Of a DNA stretch of 64,000 nt, positions 1 to 11,291 are shown in pieces. The position numbers and the translations under genes were made by a program. A model generated the notes under the pieces. It ran no database searches and was not told where the DNA came from. It was given only the letters and a program-made list of their open reading frames with translations. The stretch is from Plantago major (lineage: Eukaryota; Streptophyta; Magnoliopsida; Lamiales; Plantaginaceae), in the NCBI GenBank assembly GCA_026545765.1, contig CM048842.1, positions 45,021,431-45,085,430 of the forward strand. Reading direction: 5' to 3'. The number at the start of each line of letters is the position of its first letter. The first letter of the stretch is position 1.

Positions 1-875
1 TATATGAAAGTTTAATTTTCCTATATGTAATTATATGAGTATATTTGTCAATTAACTAGTACGACTACTCATGAGTTGTCATACACAATAGGAGTACTCG
101 TACACAAGTCACAAAATCAATGGTCAAGATTAGATTTTAACGGTTGTAGGACTACTATCTCATTTTAACAAGTAGTACGACTGCTATCTCACCGTAGAAA
201 CCCCAATATAGTATATGATTCTGAAGTTTTATTTTATCACTATGATATTTTCAAAGTATAGAAGATCTCTATTTATAGTAGAGATCATGCAGTATATTGT
301 TGCGTGAACAAATTTCACAACCAACAACTACACAACTACATGAATGTATGGATTTGGAGGATTAGGGACTTCAGATTTTGGTGTTGATTTAAGAAGTTGG
401 TTTGGAGAAGAGAAATAGGTCAACGAATTCTAGTGGTTTTTTCACGTTGAGGGAGAAGAAACTTAGGACATGACGGCAAATAAGAAAGAGAGGATATTAT
501 AAAGCAGAGAGATAAAATGGAGGAGAAGAAATCAGACATGGATCCTAATCTAATTCAAGCCCAATTATTTGTCCCAATCCCAAATCTTCCTGTAGAACCC
601 TACAAGAAGAGGGGGGGAGAGCTTCTTTAGACTATATAGCATTCATCTAAATTGAGCACTGATTAATAAGCACCACAAACCTCAGTATCTTATATCAGAT
701 GACATGGGAGCTTGAACTAGACAAAACATAAACACCAAAGTTGTCGTAGTAAACCCTCGATCAGTATAAAATGTACTGTAACAGTAAAACTACAATTGAG
801 CCAGCATTGTTCTATTAATATTCGCTCCAGTAGTTTTAACATATAAGTATCTCAGAAGTTCTAGGGGATACTCAT
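1..875. other. Flank downstream of the MLF gene, no gene seen
   Basis: AT-rich sequence with only short chance reading frames. The part next to 876 should hold the 3' untranslated region of the MLF gene on the minus strand. I see no conserved coding signal, RNA gene or recognisable repeat in the rest. Confidence 0.5.
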
Positions 876-3141
876 TTAATTACCAGTACCAGTCCCTTTT
901 GAGTTGCGCCTTCTCAAGTTTCTTGGCAGAGTATGTGCACCATCTCCAGTTCTCAAGTTACCTTGCGTGCTCAATCCTTCAGTCGAAGGAAGTGCCAGTC
1001 CTCCCCTCCTTGGTCCCTGCTGGCTGCTGCTTGCGGACCCTGATGAGATTGGAAAAAAGGGAAATATTAGTCCACAATTGAGGATTTTAAACCAAAAGAT
1101 TCTACACATCCTGGCAACTATAGAAGAATAGGATATGAAACACACAATAACCAGCTAAGCATATCATGGATAGACCACACCAAATGTTCCAGAAAGCATT
1201 GTACTCGAATAACAACACTCAGTTTCATAAAAGGAGTTCACTGTTCATCTTCAACATCCCTTGTTTGTCGTGTTGAAAAGGTACTTCATCGTTATGATCT
1301 CACAGGCAAGCTAGGGAAAATGCTTATTTTGATTTTGCAATTATTTCAATATTAAAAAGAAATTTAAGATGCAAGAAACATGGCCGGCATTGTGTGCATA
1401 ATCTTATCCCAACGGAAAGCTCATTATAACATTCCAGCATATATCTGAGTAGAGAAGTCTGGTCTGAACAAAGAACTTATAAGGTATTAAGGTGGTTCAT
1501 TAGATAACCAACCAAAGGTACCAGTATAGCTGTCATAACATCGACATTCCTGGCAAAGCCATAAGCTGCATGCTGAAATTACTCTAACATAAAGGGCTTA
1601 TTCGACACATTAGAAGTCATCAAGTATAGCTGAAGTTACATATATAGACATTGGACTATAAGCAATAATTGATTCTCAGGCCCAACATTAATATCACCTC
1701 AGTTGCATAATCAACTTGTCTGCGTATAAATAAAATATCCATCACATAAAAATCCAGTGCAAGAACTATCATTCCTCATTAAATCGCAGTGCCAGAAGAA
1801 AATGAACCAGAAAGAAAGAGAGAAGGTATCACAGGCAAGCAAAATTAAGACTAGCATACCTGTGACTGCTCCAGCAGAAAATCCTTCAGTCAATCCCAGC
1901 GGATTTTTCCTTGCGTTTCTTTTCCATGCTTCCTCAAAATTTGCAAGTTCCTCTGGGCAAAAAACAAATAAATTAGTAACTTCAGGAAAAACTAGTTACA
2001 CTGAATCAGGTAAACATCAGGTCACCTTCATCAAGATTATGCAGCGTTTGCATCATATCAACATGACCATCTGACATCAGTTTGCGTGTGACAGAATGAC
2101 CCTGAGAGAAACCAATCACCTAACAAGTATTAGATGCCAAAATTGAGATAAATGTCTGAAGATATAGTAAGACAAAAAAATACCTTCTCGTGGATGCCCT
2201 TGGAAACCCTATGCGTTGCTTGACCAGTAGATGAATCAGCTTCTTTACACTCTTCAAATGTCAACTGTAATAGCAGTAGAGTACCAATGTCATCATGTGC
2301 ATAGAAAAAGAGACAGAGAGTAGCAAAAGCTCAAATTGGCTAGAAACAAGACTTACTCCATCACTGCCTGCCTTCCTCGTCCTAGAAGAAGTATAATAGT
2401 TACCATTTCCATATGAAATGCTGGAGGTTTGGAAAGTAAAGCTATGGGATTGTGGCTGTGAGCTCAAGTGTTGCATCTGGTCTATTTCTCTTGTTTGAGG
2501 TATAAGCTTACTCTTTTTATCTATCAAGATACACGCAGTTAATGGATATATGTAGAAAAACTGGATACCACAACATTTTGAAAGTGGAAGACAGAATTCT
2601 GCATACCAGCAGTTTCATCATCTGGAAATTCCACAAATGGCTCATTGCGAGATCTAGCATGCTTTCTTGGATTATGTAATTTTTCGTAACCACTTTCCTT
2701 CCCACCTCCCTCTTCATCAGAGCTCAACTCCTCAATCACAGGGCCCCTAGATCTATTTTCCAGGGGGCGCTCATGTTCAAGAAACCTGGTAGCAGCTGAA
2801 TTCATAGATGATGCTGGGAGACGCTCGTGTTCAAGCAACCCAGAAACAGCTGAATTCATAAATGATGCTGGGGGATGCTCATGTTCAAGAAACCCAAAAG
2901 CAGCTGGATTCATAAATGGATCATTCATAAATGAACCTCCAATTGGGCGAAAAATACTCGAGTCAAACATAGATGCAATGGGATTCCTGAAGAAGGGATG
3001 ATCGAATGGGTCCATTCGCCCGGGACCAAAACCTCTTAAATTACCAAAGTTGCCAAAAGGACCACCAGAGTTGCCAAAAGGACCACCAGAGTTGCCGAAA
3101 GGGTCACCAAAACCCGAAAATGGATTTCTACCTCCTGACAT
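876..3141 (-). CDS. Myeloid leukemia factor (MLF) family protein, six coding exons
   Basis: Coding exons on the minus strand are 2607-3141, 2357-2520, 2184-2264, 2026-2101, 1860-1952 and 876-1039. All introns are GT..AG, phases agree, and the sum is 1113 nt (370 aa plus stop). Residues 1-45 are a Gly/Phe-rich PFGNSGG repeat region with GFGDPF near the start, typical of plant MLF proteins. Residues 76-129 are three 18-residue repeats. An acidic and basic linker follows (ELSSDEEGGG, RKHARSRNEPFVEFPDD). The MLF core spans about residues 204-300: HSFTFQTSSISYGNGNYYTS, TRKAGSDG, STGQATHRVSKGIHEK, GHSVTRKLMSDG, QTLHNLDEEELANFEEAW. The tail is Gly/Ser/Arg-rich. Animal MLF proteins bind 14-3-3 and chaperone partners and move between nucleus and cytoplasm; the plant role is not established. 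The start codon is the first ATG after a 5' UTR intron, and nothing in the reading looks broken. Confidence 0.9.
2769..2930 (-). repeat. Three 54-bp in-frame tandem repeats in MLF exon 1
   Basis: A 54-bp unit is repeated three times (2769-2822, 2823-2876, 2877-2930). It encodes 18-residue repeats of the form FMNSAxxxLLEHERxPAS. The units differ at several bases, so this is not a very recent slip. The period is a multiple of three and keeps the frame. Confidence 0.85.
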
Positions 3142-4480
3142 ACTTGTTGCTTGTTTTCTAGCTCCCTGGTAGAGTCACATGCAAACAATAAAACTAATGA
3201 GAAGTGAACTTGTCGTGGTTAAAAATTTGAAGCTCCAAAATTACACTCTCCTATCCAGTTAACAAATAAAAAAAGGGCTGAGTGACACTCAAGCCCAAAA
3301 TCTACAGATAGAGAGCATCCGAGATAGCACCAATCATCATAGAGATGAACATTAACATGTAGCACCAATATAGTAACTTCTAAATCCCTTCAAATTTGTT
3401 CAAATACCAGCTAGCACACTATCAAACACCAGCTTTCATCACCTATGATATGTCAATAAACCTCAATAACATTCCAGTTGTGAAACATACACCACTGATC
3501 TCACAAATCCATTAAAATCCAAATAACATGAAAGAAGATTAGCCTATGTCTCTAGGGATTGACCAATTCGAGGTACTGACTAATTCCTCAGAGACACTGT
3601 CACAATATCTCAATCCATACTTGCAAAATTTATTCAAGGCTAGTACAAGGATTAAATTCTCAAGACACAAAATCCTAGCTCCTAGCATCAAAATATGAAT
3701 GACTTCATTTTTCGATAGAGAGAGACCATATAACATACCAATCAAATTTTCCATACATTTGCAAAAATTGAGATTCTAGACACAGCCAAATGAAAACCAA
3801 GGAACACACTTATGTCACTTAACAAAAATCCGTATGAGGCGCATACTTGCTTCTTACTTCTGAAATACTTCTAAGCTGTAAATATACGAACTCAATTACA
3901 ATATCTAACTAACCACTACATAAAATGAAATTCGAAAACCATACCGCCACACCCCCATGCTTAATAGTTTCCTAGTACCCTATGTTAAAGCAAAAATAAA
4001 CGTACGGTATCTAGCGTAGAGTACCTATCGGAGCGGAAATTATGCCAAATTGACTAAAATGATGCACACCACTCGGAATTCGGAAAGTAATATGAACACG
4101 AAAGCAAATTGAAGTAAAGCAAGATCAATTCACAAACTTATGAACCGATTAAGATCAAAAACTCAAAATTAGAAACAGAAAGCAACACAATCGATTATCA
4201 TTTCACGTAAAGCTCACAATTCATCGGAATTATATCAGTTTAATACCAAAAATAAATAAAAAAAGAAAAAAGGTGAAGAAGCTAACCTGATCTTCGGTGA
4301 AAAAATCAGTTGATGCTAATCGATGAGATTGTGAATTACTTGGAGAGAATGATATATAGATATCTGATTACCTGTGATGGAAAAGCTTTCTGGAAGATTC
4401 AGTATTTTTATGAGAATGAAGCAAGCATTCGTCTCCTTTTCTTACCTGCTTCATTCACCTTTATTAAGCAAGGGATAGCA
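3142..4480 (-). other. MLF 5' UTR, leader intron and proximal promoter
   Basis: On the minus strand an acceptor CTACCAG sits at 3166, just upstream of the MLF ATG. A matching donor, CAG followed by GTTAGC, is at 4287/4286. This implies a leader intron of about 1.1 kb and a first noncoding exon starting between about 4290 and 4480. No other gene is seen in this stretch. Whether the leader intron enhances expression, as in many plant genes, cannot be told from sequence. Confidence 0.55.
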
Positions 4481-4516
4481 TTTTTAACTTCATTTATTTG
4501 TTACTTCTACTTTGTA

Positions 4517-4905
4517 AACTATAACGTGTGTGCGTGTATTCTGACATCGGGTTACAAATAATGAAAATTAATATGGTTATTTCTAATAATTTATTGCCCT
4601 CCGGAGTTGAATTTGGATTACATGTGTTATGTGCGTCTTATTATGACACATAGTTACAAATAATGGAGTAACATGATTCAGATAAATAGAAGTTTGATCT
4701 TTTCTCAAAAAAAAAGTTACAAATGATAGAATACTTATATGAAGTTGAGTAATATTATTATTTTCGAGAATTGATTGTCTTTTCGAGTTGAATTTGGATT
4801 TGGGTTAATGCGGATTAATTTTTTTATTTAATGGGATAAGATGGAGAAGAAAAGTTGGTTATCATTGTTTTCTTTTTAATTTTAATGATGAATTGGTTTT
4901 GTTAG
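4517..4905 (-). mobile_element. Truncated copy of a small non-autonomous Helitron family
   Basis: Related to the copies at 24297-24831 and 30438-30943. It shares the segment GTTACAAATAATG near its 3' terminal region, a TTGAATTTGGATT stretch, and GATGGAGAAGAAAAGTTGG followed by ATGATGAATTGGTTTTGTT. The copy stops near 4905, where different sequence begins, so its 5' half is missing. Assigned by comparison with the other copies in this window. Confidence 0.45.
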
Positions 4906-5342
4906 TTTGACGCCGCGCCATAAAGCACCTTGCTCCATGGCTCAGCGCACCCGCCTGCAACCTTCCTACCATACCATCTCTTATCTGTCAGAAGTTGCAA
5001 AAACGGACTAAAACCCAAGAAATGAAAAGCCATGTACTATACCTGAAATTATTTTTGTTAGCATTCTTTACACCTCAATGTGGGCCCATCTTGGCAACAT
5101 ACATCAATAAACTAATCTCCATCAAGTCAGCTGCCCAAGAATTATCCTAACTTCTCCAATAATCAACAAACTCTCCTAAATTGCTGCACCTGAGGAAATA
5201 TGGACAGAAGAAGAATGAAAGTAGTAAGTATTTGATGACTCAGTAAGGTTTAAAGGTAACACGGCATCAAAGAAATAACAAGAATTGAATGGCATGCAAT
5301 ATGAAACAGAGATTTCAATGTGGAACCAGATGATGATACGAG
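4906..5342 (-). mobile_element. Old chromovirus-like LTR remnant, first half
   Basis: On the minus strand this reads like the R/U5 part of a plant chromovirus LTR, with CCTTACTGAGTCATC followed by a T-rich tract ending CCTCAGGTGCAGC. It is split from its likely other half (19012-20467) by the Tat element. The outer boundary near 4906 is approximate and no target duplication was found. An old, decayed fossil. Confidence 0.35.
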
Positions 5343-6181
5343 TGTTGGGGGATAAACCTCTCAACACCAACACTACCACTGCAAGTAACCTAATCCCAGC
5401 TCCGCCTCCAACTTGAAGTCCGATAAGAGGGTTGTCCGAGAAAGAGCACCTGAAAGGACTAAGTGGAGGGGGGGAGGGGTTAGAATGGGTTACCCGGATT
5501 GCCAAGGTCAATCCGGTAAGAGGCTTCACTCGAAGGAGAGGTGGTAGCTCTCAATGCAATAGTAATGGGAAAGGTATTATGTTCCAGCACACTTACCCTG
5601 AGGTCTTGGACCTTGTGCTATATTTATAGTTATCATATACTCATGAGGTAGCTCATAAGATGATGCCAAGTGTACGATCCAGATTTGGACACCAATGCTA
5701 CCTTTGGCCCATGGCCCATTAGTGAATGAGTCCAATACCGATAAGTGGAGTGCAGGAGGGTAGTTTGGACCTTTTCCTCCGAGAGTCTGTCACTTTGTTG
5801 GGTCCGTGTTGGTACCTCGGACAGATCTGTCTGCTTGGTTGATCTGCCCTTGGGTGACTCTGGATGTCCGAGCCAAGAGTCTCACGGAAGTATCTTAGTG
5901 GTTCTGTTATATACGTTTGGTCTTAAAGTAATGGTGGTGTCCGAGATTCTCTCGTACGGTCCGTTAGGCATCTCTGTACTGACATGGTCAGGTTTGGAAG
6001 TCCTTTCCTTAGCCAGCTCGGACTAGCTGTGGGGATGTAGTGACCTCAGCGTACTGGTCGATTCACTTTGGGCGGACCATGTGAGGTCGGACCAGTACTG
6101 GATTGGCTAGTTAAGCCGTGATGCGCTTTAGGACACGCTCTATGGCGCCCTTAACGGATTGGACATATTTCCGTATCAACA
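5343..6181 (-). repeat. Element A 3' LTR (left copy)
   Basis: Begins TGTTGGGGGATAAACC and ends CCGTATCAACA on the plus strand. On the element's own strand it runs TG..CA. It holds a reverse-strand TATAAATA (5621-5628), a likely LTR promoter, and a G-run near 5465. Just inside at 6182-6197 lies the purine-rich AAACTGGGGGGACATA on the minus strand, the expected polypurine tract. Its partner is 18181-19011. Confidence 0.93.
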
Positions 6182-6748
6182 TATGTCCCCCCAGTTTCCA
6201 AGTATCTTAGTAGAAGATAGTTGGTAACTATGAGGGATCAGTCGTGTCTGTGGAGCGTGTCCGAATCGTTAATTAAGAGAAAAAGGAAGAAATCCTTTTT
6301 GTCGTGATCCGTCGTCCGTGTCCTCAAGGATTCAATATATCTCTTTCCCCCCCCTTTTCCGTCTACAGTCCGAGTTATCACGTAACTGGGACTGTAGAGG
6401 AAAAGGTATTTGTATCCGAGATATATGTGCCCGAGTACGGTTAGGATCTGACGTAGCTGTCTGGAAGCTGTCCGTTGGGCCGATTGTTGAATTTGTCCTC
6501 TTCGTAAGCCCAAGAGGCCCAATAGGTTGTCCGTTCGGCCCACGGGAGAAAGATCCCGAGTAAAGAGACGCGGCCGTTGGATCAGGACGACATCAACGGT
6601 TGGGGTTCCGATCCGATTGATGTGACGCGTCTGTCAAAGATTAAATGCGATCTTGTGACCATCCACTCAAGACGGTACAACCTCGGATTGGAGAGGATCG
6701 GTTGGGATTCAAATCGCAACGTGACTCTTGGCTATCCCATATTGCCCT

Positions 6749-6756
6749 TATAAATA
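6749..6756 (+). promoter_or_regulatory. TATA box facing plus, antisense to element A
   Basis: TATAAATA lies in the context CCCTTATAAATAGTCACC. It is about 680 bp upstream of the plus-strand ORF starting at 7435 and is followed by a leader with an intron-like donor (AGCAAGTAAGTACC near 6940) and an acceptor-like CTGCCCTAG just before the ATG. The same box and leader occur at the same place in element E (61333-61340), which supports function. Confidence 0.65.
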
Positions 6757-7434
6757 GTCACCATCACCATTTTCACAATTTTAGTAATCTCGAAACTCAG
6801 AGCAATCCTTAAGCAATTCAAACAACGCAAGGTCGATCCGAGCAACTGGGACTTGTAAGACTTTTGGAACATCAAGCTGAGATCTGTAACCTCGGTACAT
6901 TACCCAAGTTCGATCATCCATGAGCTTCCTGTTGAAAATTAGCAAGTAAGTACCCTCCTTTGCCTTGTTTAAGTTGCTCAGATTCGCTATATGCCTATTG
7001 CATGTCTAGTGTAGCTTCCTTCTTTGCTTGTAATTGTGGTCTTGATGGTGGCTCTTGCGATATCTTTGGTTTAGACGTTAGTTGATGTGTTTCTGCTGCA
7101 TGCTCATAATATGCCAATTTTCCTCATTGATGCCTTGTACTCTTATTTGATAAGTCTCGTCCGACACAACCTGTCTTGACAATGCATGTTTACTTGTAAA
7201 TCAGTATTGGTTGTGGTATTTGCCCATAAGTTGTTTCTTTCGTCATCGTGCCATAAGGGGCAAATCGTGGTGCCGATGCACTTGCGCAGCTGGGGTCTTG
7301 GGTTCGTCTCCTTACGTGTATAGAGAATCTTAGGGTTTAAACTTTTTCGCGGACCTCTGGACTTAATAATACATATAAATGAACTCTCGGACAATAACAA
7401 TCATCATTTCTGATCCGTTTCCTTCTGCCCTAGG

Positions 7435-9960
7435 ATGTCCGGGAGCGATAGTCAAAACGTTCGCGAGGTGCGGGATTATCAGGATGGAGCAGGTTCGGGC
7501 GATGCATCCGTGGACGTGAACGTGTCCGTAGGAGACTATCTCGTGGATGTCCTTTCTTCCAGAGATTCCGACGCTAGGCACGGAGCCCATGAAATAGTTA
7601 ATCCTCCGACGGACAGGCCAGTGGTCGGAGGCGGTGTTGATGAGGCGAGAACGTTGGTCGATCTCGGACTATAGGCGGTGTGGGAGGGCTATTGATCCGA
7701 ATGCGCTTCAACTTGAGCAGGCGGTGACGGCACGAGGTGATGACATGGAGATGTTCGAGGTCGAGTGGAGGACCGTGTTACGTAGAAGCAGTCCGTCAAG
7801 CCAAGCACATCCGAAGAATCGAAGGTGTCTTGAGGACGAAGAAGATGGTGAGGAAGAGGAAGGTGAGGCGAGGAGGAAGAAGGAGAAGGATCTCTGTCAC
7901 TCGTCCCTCTAGGCGATCCGATTGCGGATTACATCCTGCTGCGCGTTCGTCCAATCTTCAATTAATCGAAGGTCGTGGTGCAAAGGCCCAAATCAAGTTC
8001 CCCGTCTGTGTCATTGTTACCATAGTGGACCGATTTGGAGAATTAAACACGGACGGGCTTCTCCCTACGTGTCCATCCAGGGTTAGGGCGGAGGACATCC
8101 CCGAGTGGAGGCGGAAGTGGGAGATCCCTGACTACGTAGAAATCATGGTTCCCGAGCCCGGTCATGCCTTTTACAACCCGCCATGGGTATATGTGCATGA
8201 GGTAGCTTTTTGCGGGTGGAAGGTACCCATTGCAACGGAGTTGAAGCACATCCTAAATCACATTGGGATTGGTCCGAGTCAGGTTATCCCGAAATCCTTG
8301 GGTAATCTTATTTGTTTCGTCGTTTTTTGCAAGAAGAAAGGCAGCTCATAAACTTTGAGAACTTCAGGCAGCTCTTTCACGTTTTCTTTAGTCCGGAATC
8401 CCTTTTCTATACCTTCTGAATAGGAAACCTTATAACTTCATTTGTGACTCCATTTCGTCATTGGGGTGAAGTGGTGGGACAATACGTTTTAAAGGCATGG
8501 CTCTGAAACCGGGAGTCAGGAGGCGTGAGCGATGGGGCCCTTGAGAAAGTTTCGAGGAGAGCATCCGGATGGCGCCCTCTTCCAAAGAATGTGGCTCCGT
8601 GGGTGGCGCAATCCACAAAAGTATGACCCACTACCTATCCGTTTCACGGATTAATCATCGACCACTTCCCTACCTTTGGTGGCCGTGAGGTAGATGTGGG
8701 AGGAAGACGGACTCAGAAGAATTAGATTGGAGACTTGGCATCTTTTCTTCCTCTATATACTCTATTTTGATTACAAGTTTCCGAAATTCCGATAATTCTT
8801 ATTTAACCCGCATGTTTCTAACGCCCTTGGTTTATTGTGCTGCTCACTGGTTTGAATACTTCATGTCGACTCTCGGAGAGAAGAAGAGGTTCAGAGGAAC
8901 AACAAGCTTTGGAGGTCGCGGCAAAGGACCAAGATCATTAACACTTTGGTGCGCCCATGTCGGATCCGAAAAATGCTGTGTTTGCCGCTGAAGAAGAAAG
9001 GCGGAGCAAGGTTGGTGAAGACTCCCAGGCTTTGGCGGTGCTCGATAAGGTAAGGCTCACACTACGCGGGCCATCGCCAACACTCGAGCTCCAACCCGAG
9101 GCGTGCTTATGCGGGACGCCATCATCTCGAAGCGAAAAAGGCGGCAAGCTTGAGGCTCCGCCATCGCAGAAGGCGTGATTGTCCATTGTCCTTCACGTGG
9201 ACAGCCGCTCTGGATAAGGAAATCTGGCGTGCTTGCGGACTCCCGAAATGGAGCGGGTTGGCGGTTTGGATGCTCTATACCGGTAAGTAATGTCATCCTT
9301 GGTTTACTGTTTTATTCTTAATGTGATCTGATATAACTTGTATCTACTGGTGTTTCCCGCTTGGGTGTTTCATCAAGGCCATGCGGTGGAAGGCGATGAA
9401 CAGGCCACCATTGAAGAGGATCTTCATAAGGTCAGGTCCACATCCGCGGATGAGGAGCGAAGCGGTGGAGATGAAGTGAAGGAGAAAGAGGTGAACTTCC
9501 TGGTGAAGACCGGTTGGGAGAAAGTCAAGCGTAACTTCGACCACCGTGAGAGGTTAAATCGATAAGGAGATCTGAGCTTTCTGGATTTTAAGAACTTCCT
9601 GGTCGGTGGCCTCCAATATGTCCGTCTTTACTCCGGCCGTGACTTCTTGCGGTCTGCCTCTTTCAAGTTCCTGATGTCGAACAAGTCGGATGCCTCCCGA
9701 CTGGATGGGTTTGTGTCTGCGATCGGACAGCTGCAGTCCAAGGGACTTCTTCCACCAGACTTCGACTGGAAGGCGGAGGGATTAATCCCCTCTGCGGATG
9801 CGAACGGTGTCGAAGTGCCCGTCGATAGTGTCTCGGACGAGCAGTTGGCTGCATGTGAGTTCGTGGAACTGGTCACCGAGGAAGGCGAAATTGAGATCGA
9901 GCGGCGCCTTTCCTTCCTAGGTTCGTCCGGCGCTTCTAAAAGTGGGCCTTGTACCCTTTG
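7435..9960 (+). pseudogene. Antisense ORF region of element A, 'putative gypsy type transposon' type
   Basis: The plus-strand reading starts MSGSDSQN and holds an acidic stretch, then RAEDIPEWRRKWEIPDYVE, MVPEPGHAF, ELKHILNHIGIGPSQVIPKS and LGNLICFVVFCKKKG. As recalled, this is the domain called 'Putative gypsy type transposon' (PF04195), found as an antisense gene between integrase and 3' LTR in Tat elements. A later block around 8860-9960 begins with a MSTLREKK-like start and includes a helical, charged part. The region is broken in several places. A close relative is at 62047-64000 in element E. Its function is unknown. Confidence 0.75.
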
Positions 9961-10549
9961 ACGATTATCGAGCTTTCACCAAAGTGGTTTGCCCTGCCTT
10001 CCCGCGTTCTCGATATTCCCGCTGATTTCGACTTGTTTGTCCACGCTCAAAATCTTGCGGCGGAAGTCACCAATCGGCCTGAAGCTGAGGAAGCTGGTCC
10101 AAGCCAGACTGGGCCCGAATGAGAAGTCCGGGGTATGCCCCGTTAGAAATTTGTATTTGCTGAATTTTGCTGTTGGATTCGAATCGTTTGATAACTCGAA
10201 ATGTGCTTTCATATTATAACAATGTTTCATAATTTATCCGAGGAGATGAACCTCCTATGCTTCCAAACGTTCACTTGCTCTCTTCTTTGTTCTTTTCTTT
10301 ATCTGTTGCTCATAAGCTGAGTTATTATAAATTACCCATCTCTTAAGAGCATGGACCGCTGGAGGTGGTATCTGATGTAGAAATCAGACCATCATCTTTC
10401 CGATGCTCGGACTGTTCGCCCCTTGGGATGCGAGATTCTTCTAGAAGGAGGAAGGTGAAACGGTGAAATAGTCATTATGACTACGTCTTTTCATCTCCTT
10501 AGTCGTCGGATGATCGACAGATGGCGAGATCTGAAAGACTCGTTGCCAC

Positions 10550-10557
10550 TATAAATA
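10550..10557 (+). promoter_or_regulatory. Second plus-strand TATA box in element A
   Basis: TATAAATA in the context CCACTATAAATAAGGGTG, about 100 bp upstream of the small ORF at 10656. The spacing fits a short 5' leader. Confidence 0.6.
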
Positions 10558-10655
10558 AGGGTGTGGTAATTCTCCTTTTTCACTGTTGTAACTTCCCTCA
10601 CTCTTTCTTGCATTTTATCTACTTTAGTATCCAGCGGAAGTCGGTGTTCTTCAGA

Positions 10656-10937
10656 ATGTCGGAATCGGGCGATGAAGAGTATAGTCACTGGGTGAACTGT
10701 GCTTGCGGGCACATGCATCCGCCCATCTATTCGGGTAGAGGCACCGCACAAGACCCTATTGTCCTGGATTTCGAAGGCGATCCCCCTCAATGTCCAGGAA
10801 TAGCTAGGAGATTGGCTGAGGAGGAGAGGGAGCGGACGCTGAGGCTGATCCGTATGAGGATCCGTGCGCAACAGCGAGCTCGTCAGGTCCGAGGTGGAGG
10901 CTCGGAATCCCAAGGCTCGACTTCCGGGGTCTGGTGA
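10656..10937 (+). CDS. Small antisense ORF of element A (93 aa)
   Basis: The ORF begins MSESGDEEYSHWVNCACGHM and continues with PPIYSGRGTAQDPIVLDFEG, then a basic, Arg-rich helix. A Cys-Ala-Cys-Gly-His group and an HWV..C pattern suggest a small metal-binding or folded domain, but I do not recognise a named family. The ATG at 10656 is chosen because a TATA box lies about 100 bp upstream; a longer frame opens at 10521. It is a second gene-like unit antisense to gag-pol, separate from the larger one. Confidence 0.5.
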   Translation: MSESGDEEYSHWVNCACGHMHPPIYSGRGTAQDPIVLDFEGDPPQCPGIARRLAEEERERTLRLIRMRIRAQQRARQVRGGGSESQGSTSGVW

Positions 10938-11283
10938 GGGAGCAAGGCGGGGTATGCCCCGTGGATGCATGTACTCTTCTTCAGACCTTTTCATATTGTT
11001 CCTCTATTATGTAAATGTTCGGATAATTTTATTTATAAAATTCGAACTATTTTTCCTCGGATGGGATCTCCATCGTTCCCTTTTTGCAGACCTCGTCGGA
11101 TGATACTGACGCATATATTTTTTGCAAAAAATGGCTGAGAAACTCGAACGTAGTTGATGGGCTTGTTTAAGCTTGGTTGGGTAAACCCGTCTGGCCCAAC
11201 ATTGTTCAGCCCAAATGAATAGTTTAAGCCCATTGTCGACGTCGAAGTTCTGACGTGTCGGACACCCATTGCTTCGCCATTTC

Positions 11284-11291
11284 TATAAATA
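11284..11291 (+). promoter_or_regulatory. Third plus-strand TATA box in element A
   Basis: TATAAATA in the context TTCTATAAATACTGCGG, followed by a CT-rich leader-like stretch. No convincing protein follows (11292-12150 has only short frames), so this may be a leftover promoter or a start for noncoding antisense RNA running into pol. Confidence 0.45.

Noticed and set aside
4310-4561. Plus-strand frame of 83 codons upstream of the MLF gene
   Set aside because: Lies in the leader/promoter of the minus-strand gene and continues into a Helitron fragment; no domain or conserved pattern.
10864-11103. Plus-strand frame of 79 codons after the small antisense ORF
   Set aside because: Overlaps the better supported ORF in another frame and has no upstream promoter or recognised motif.
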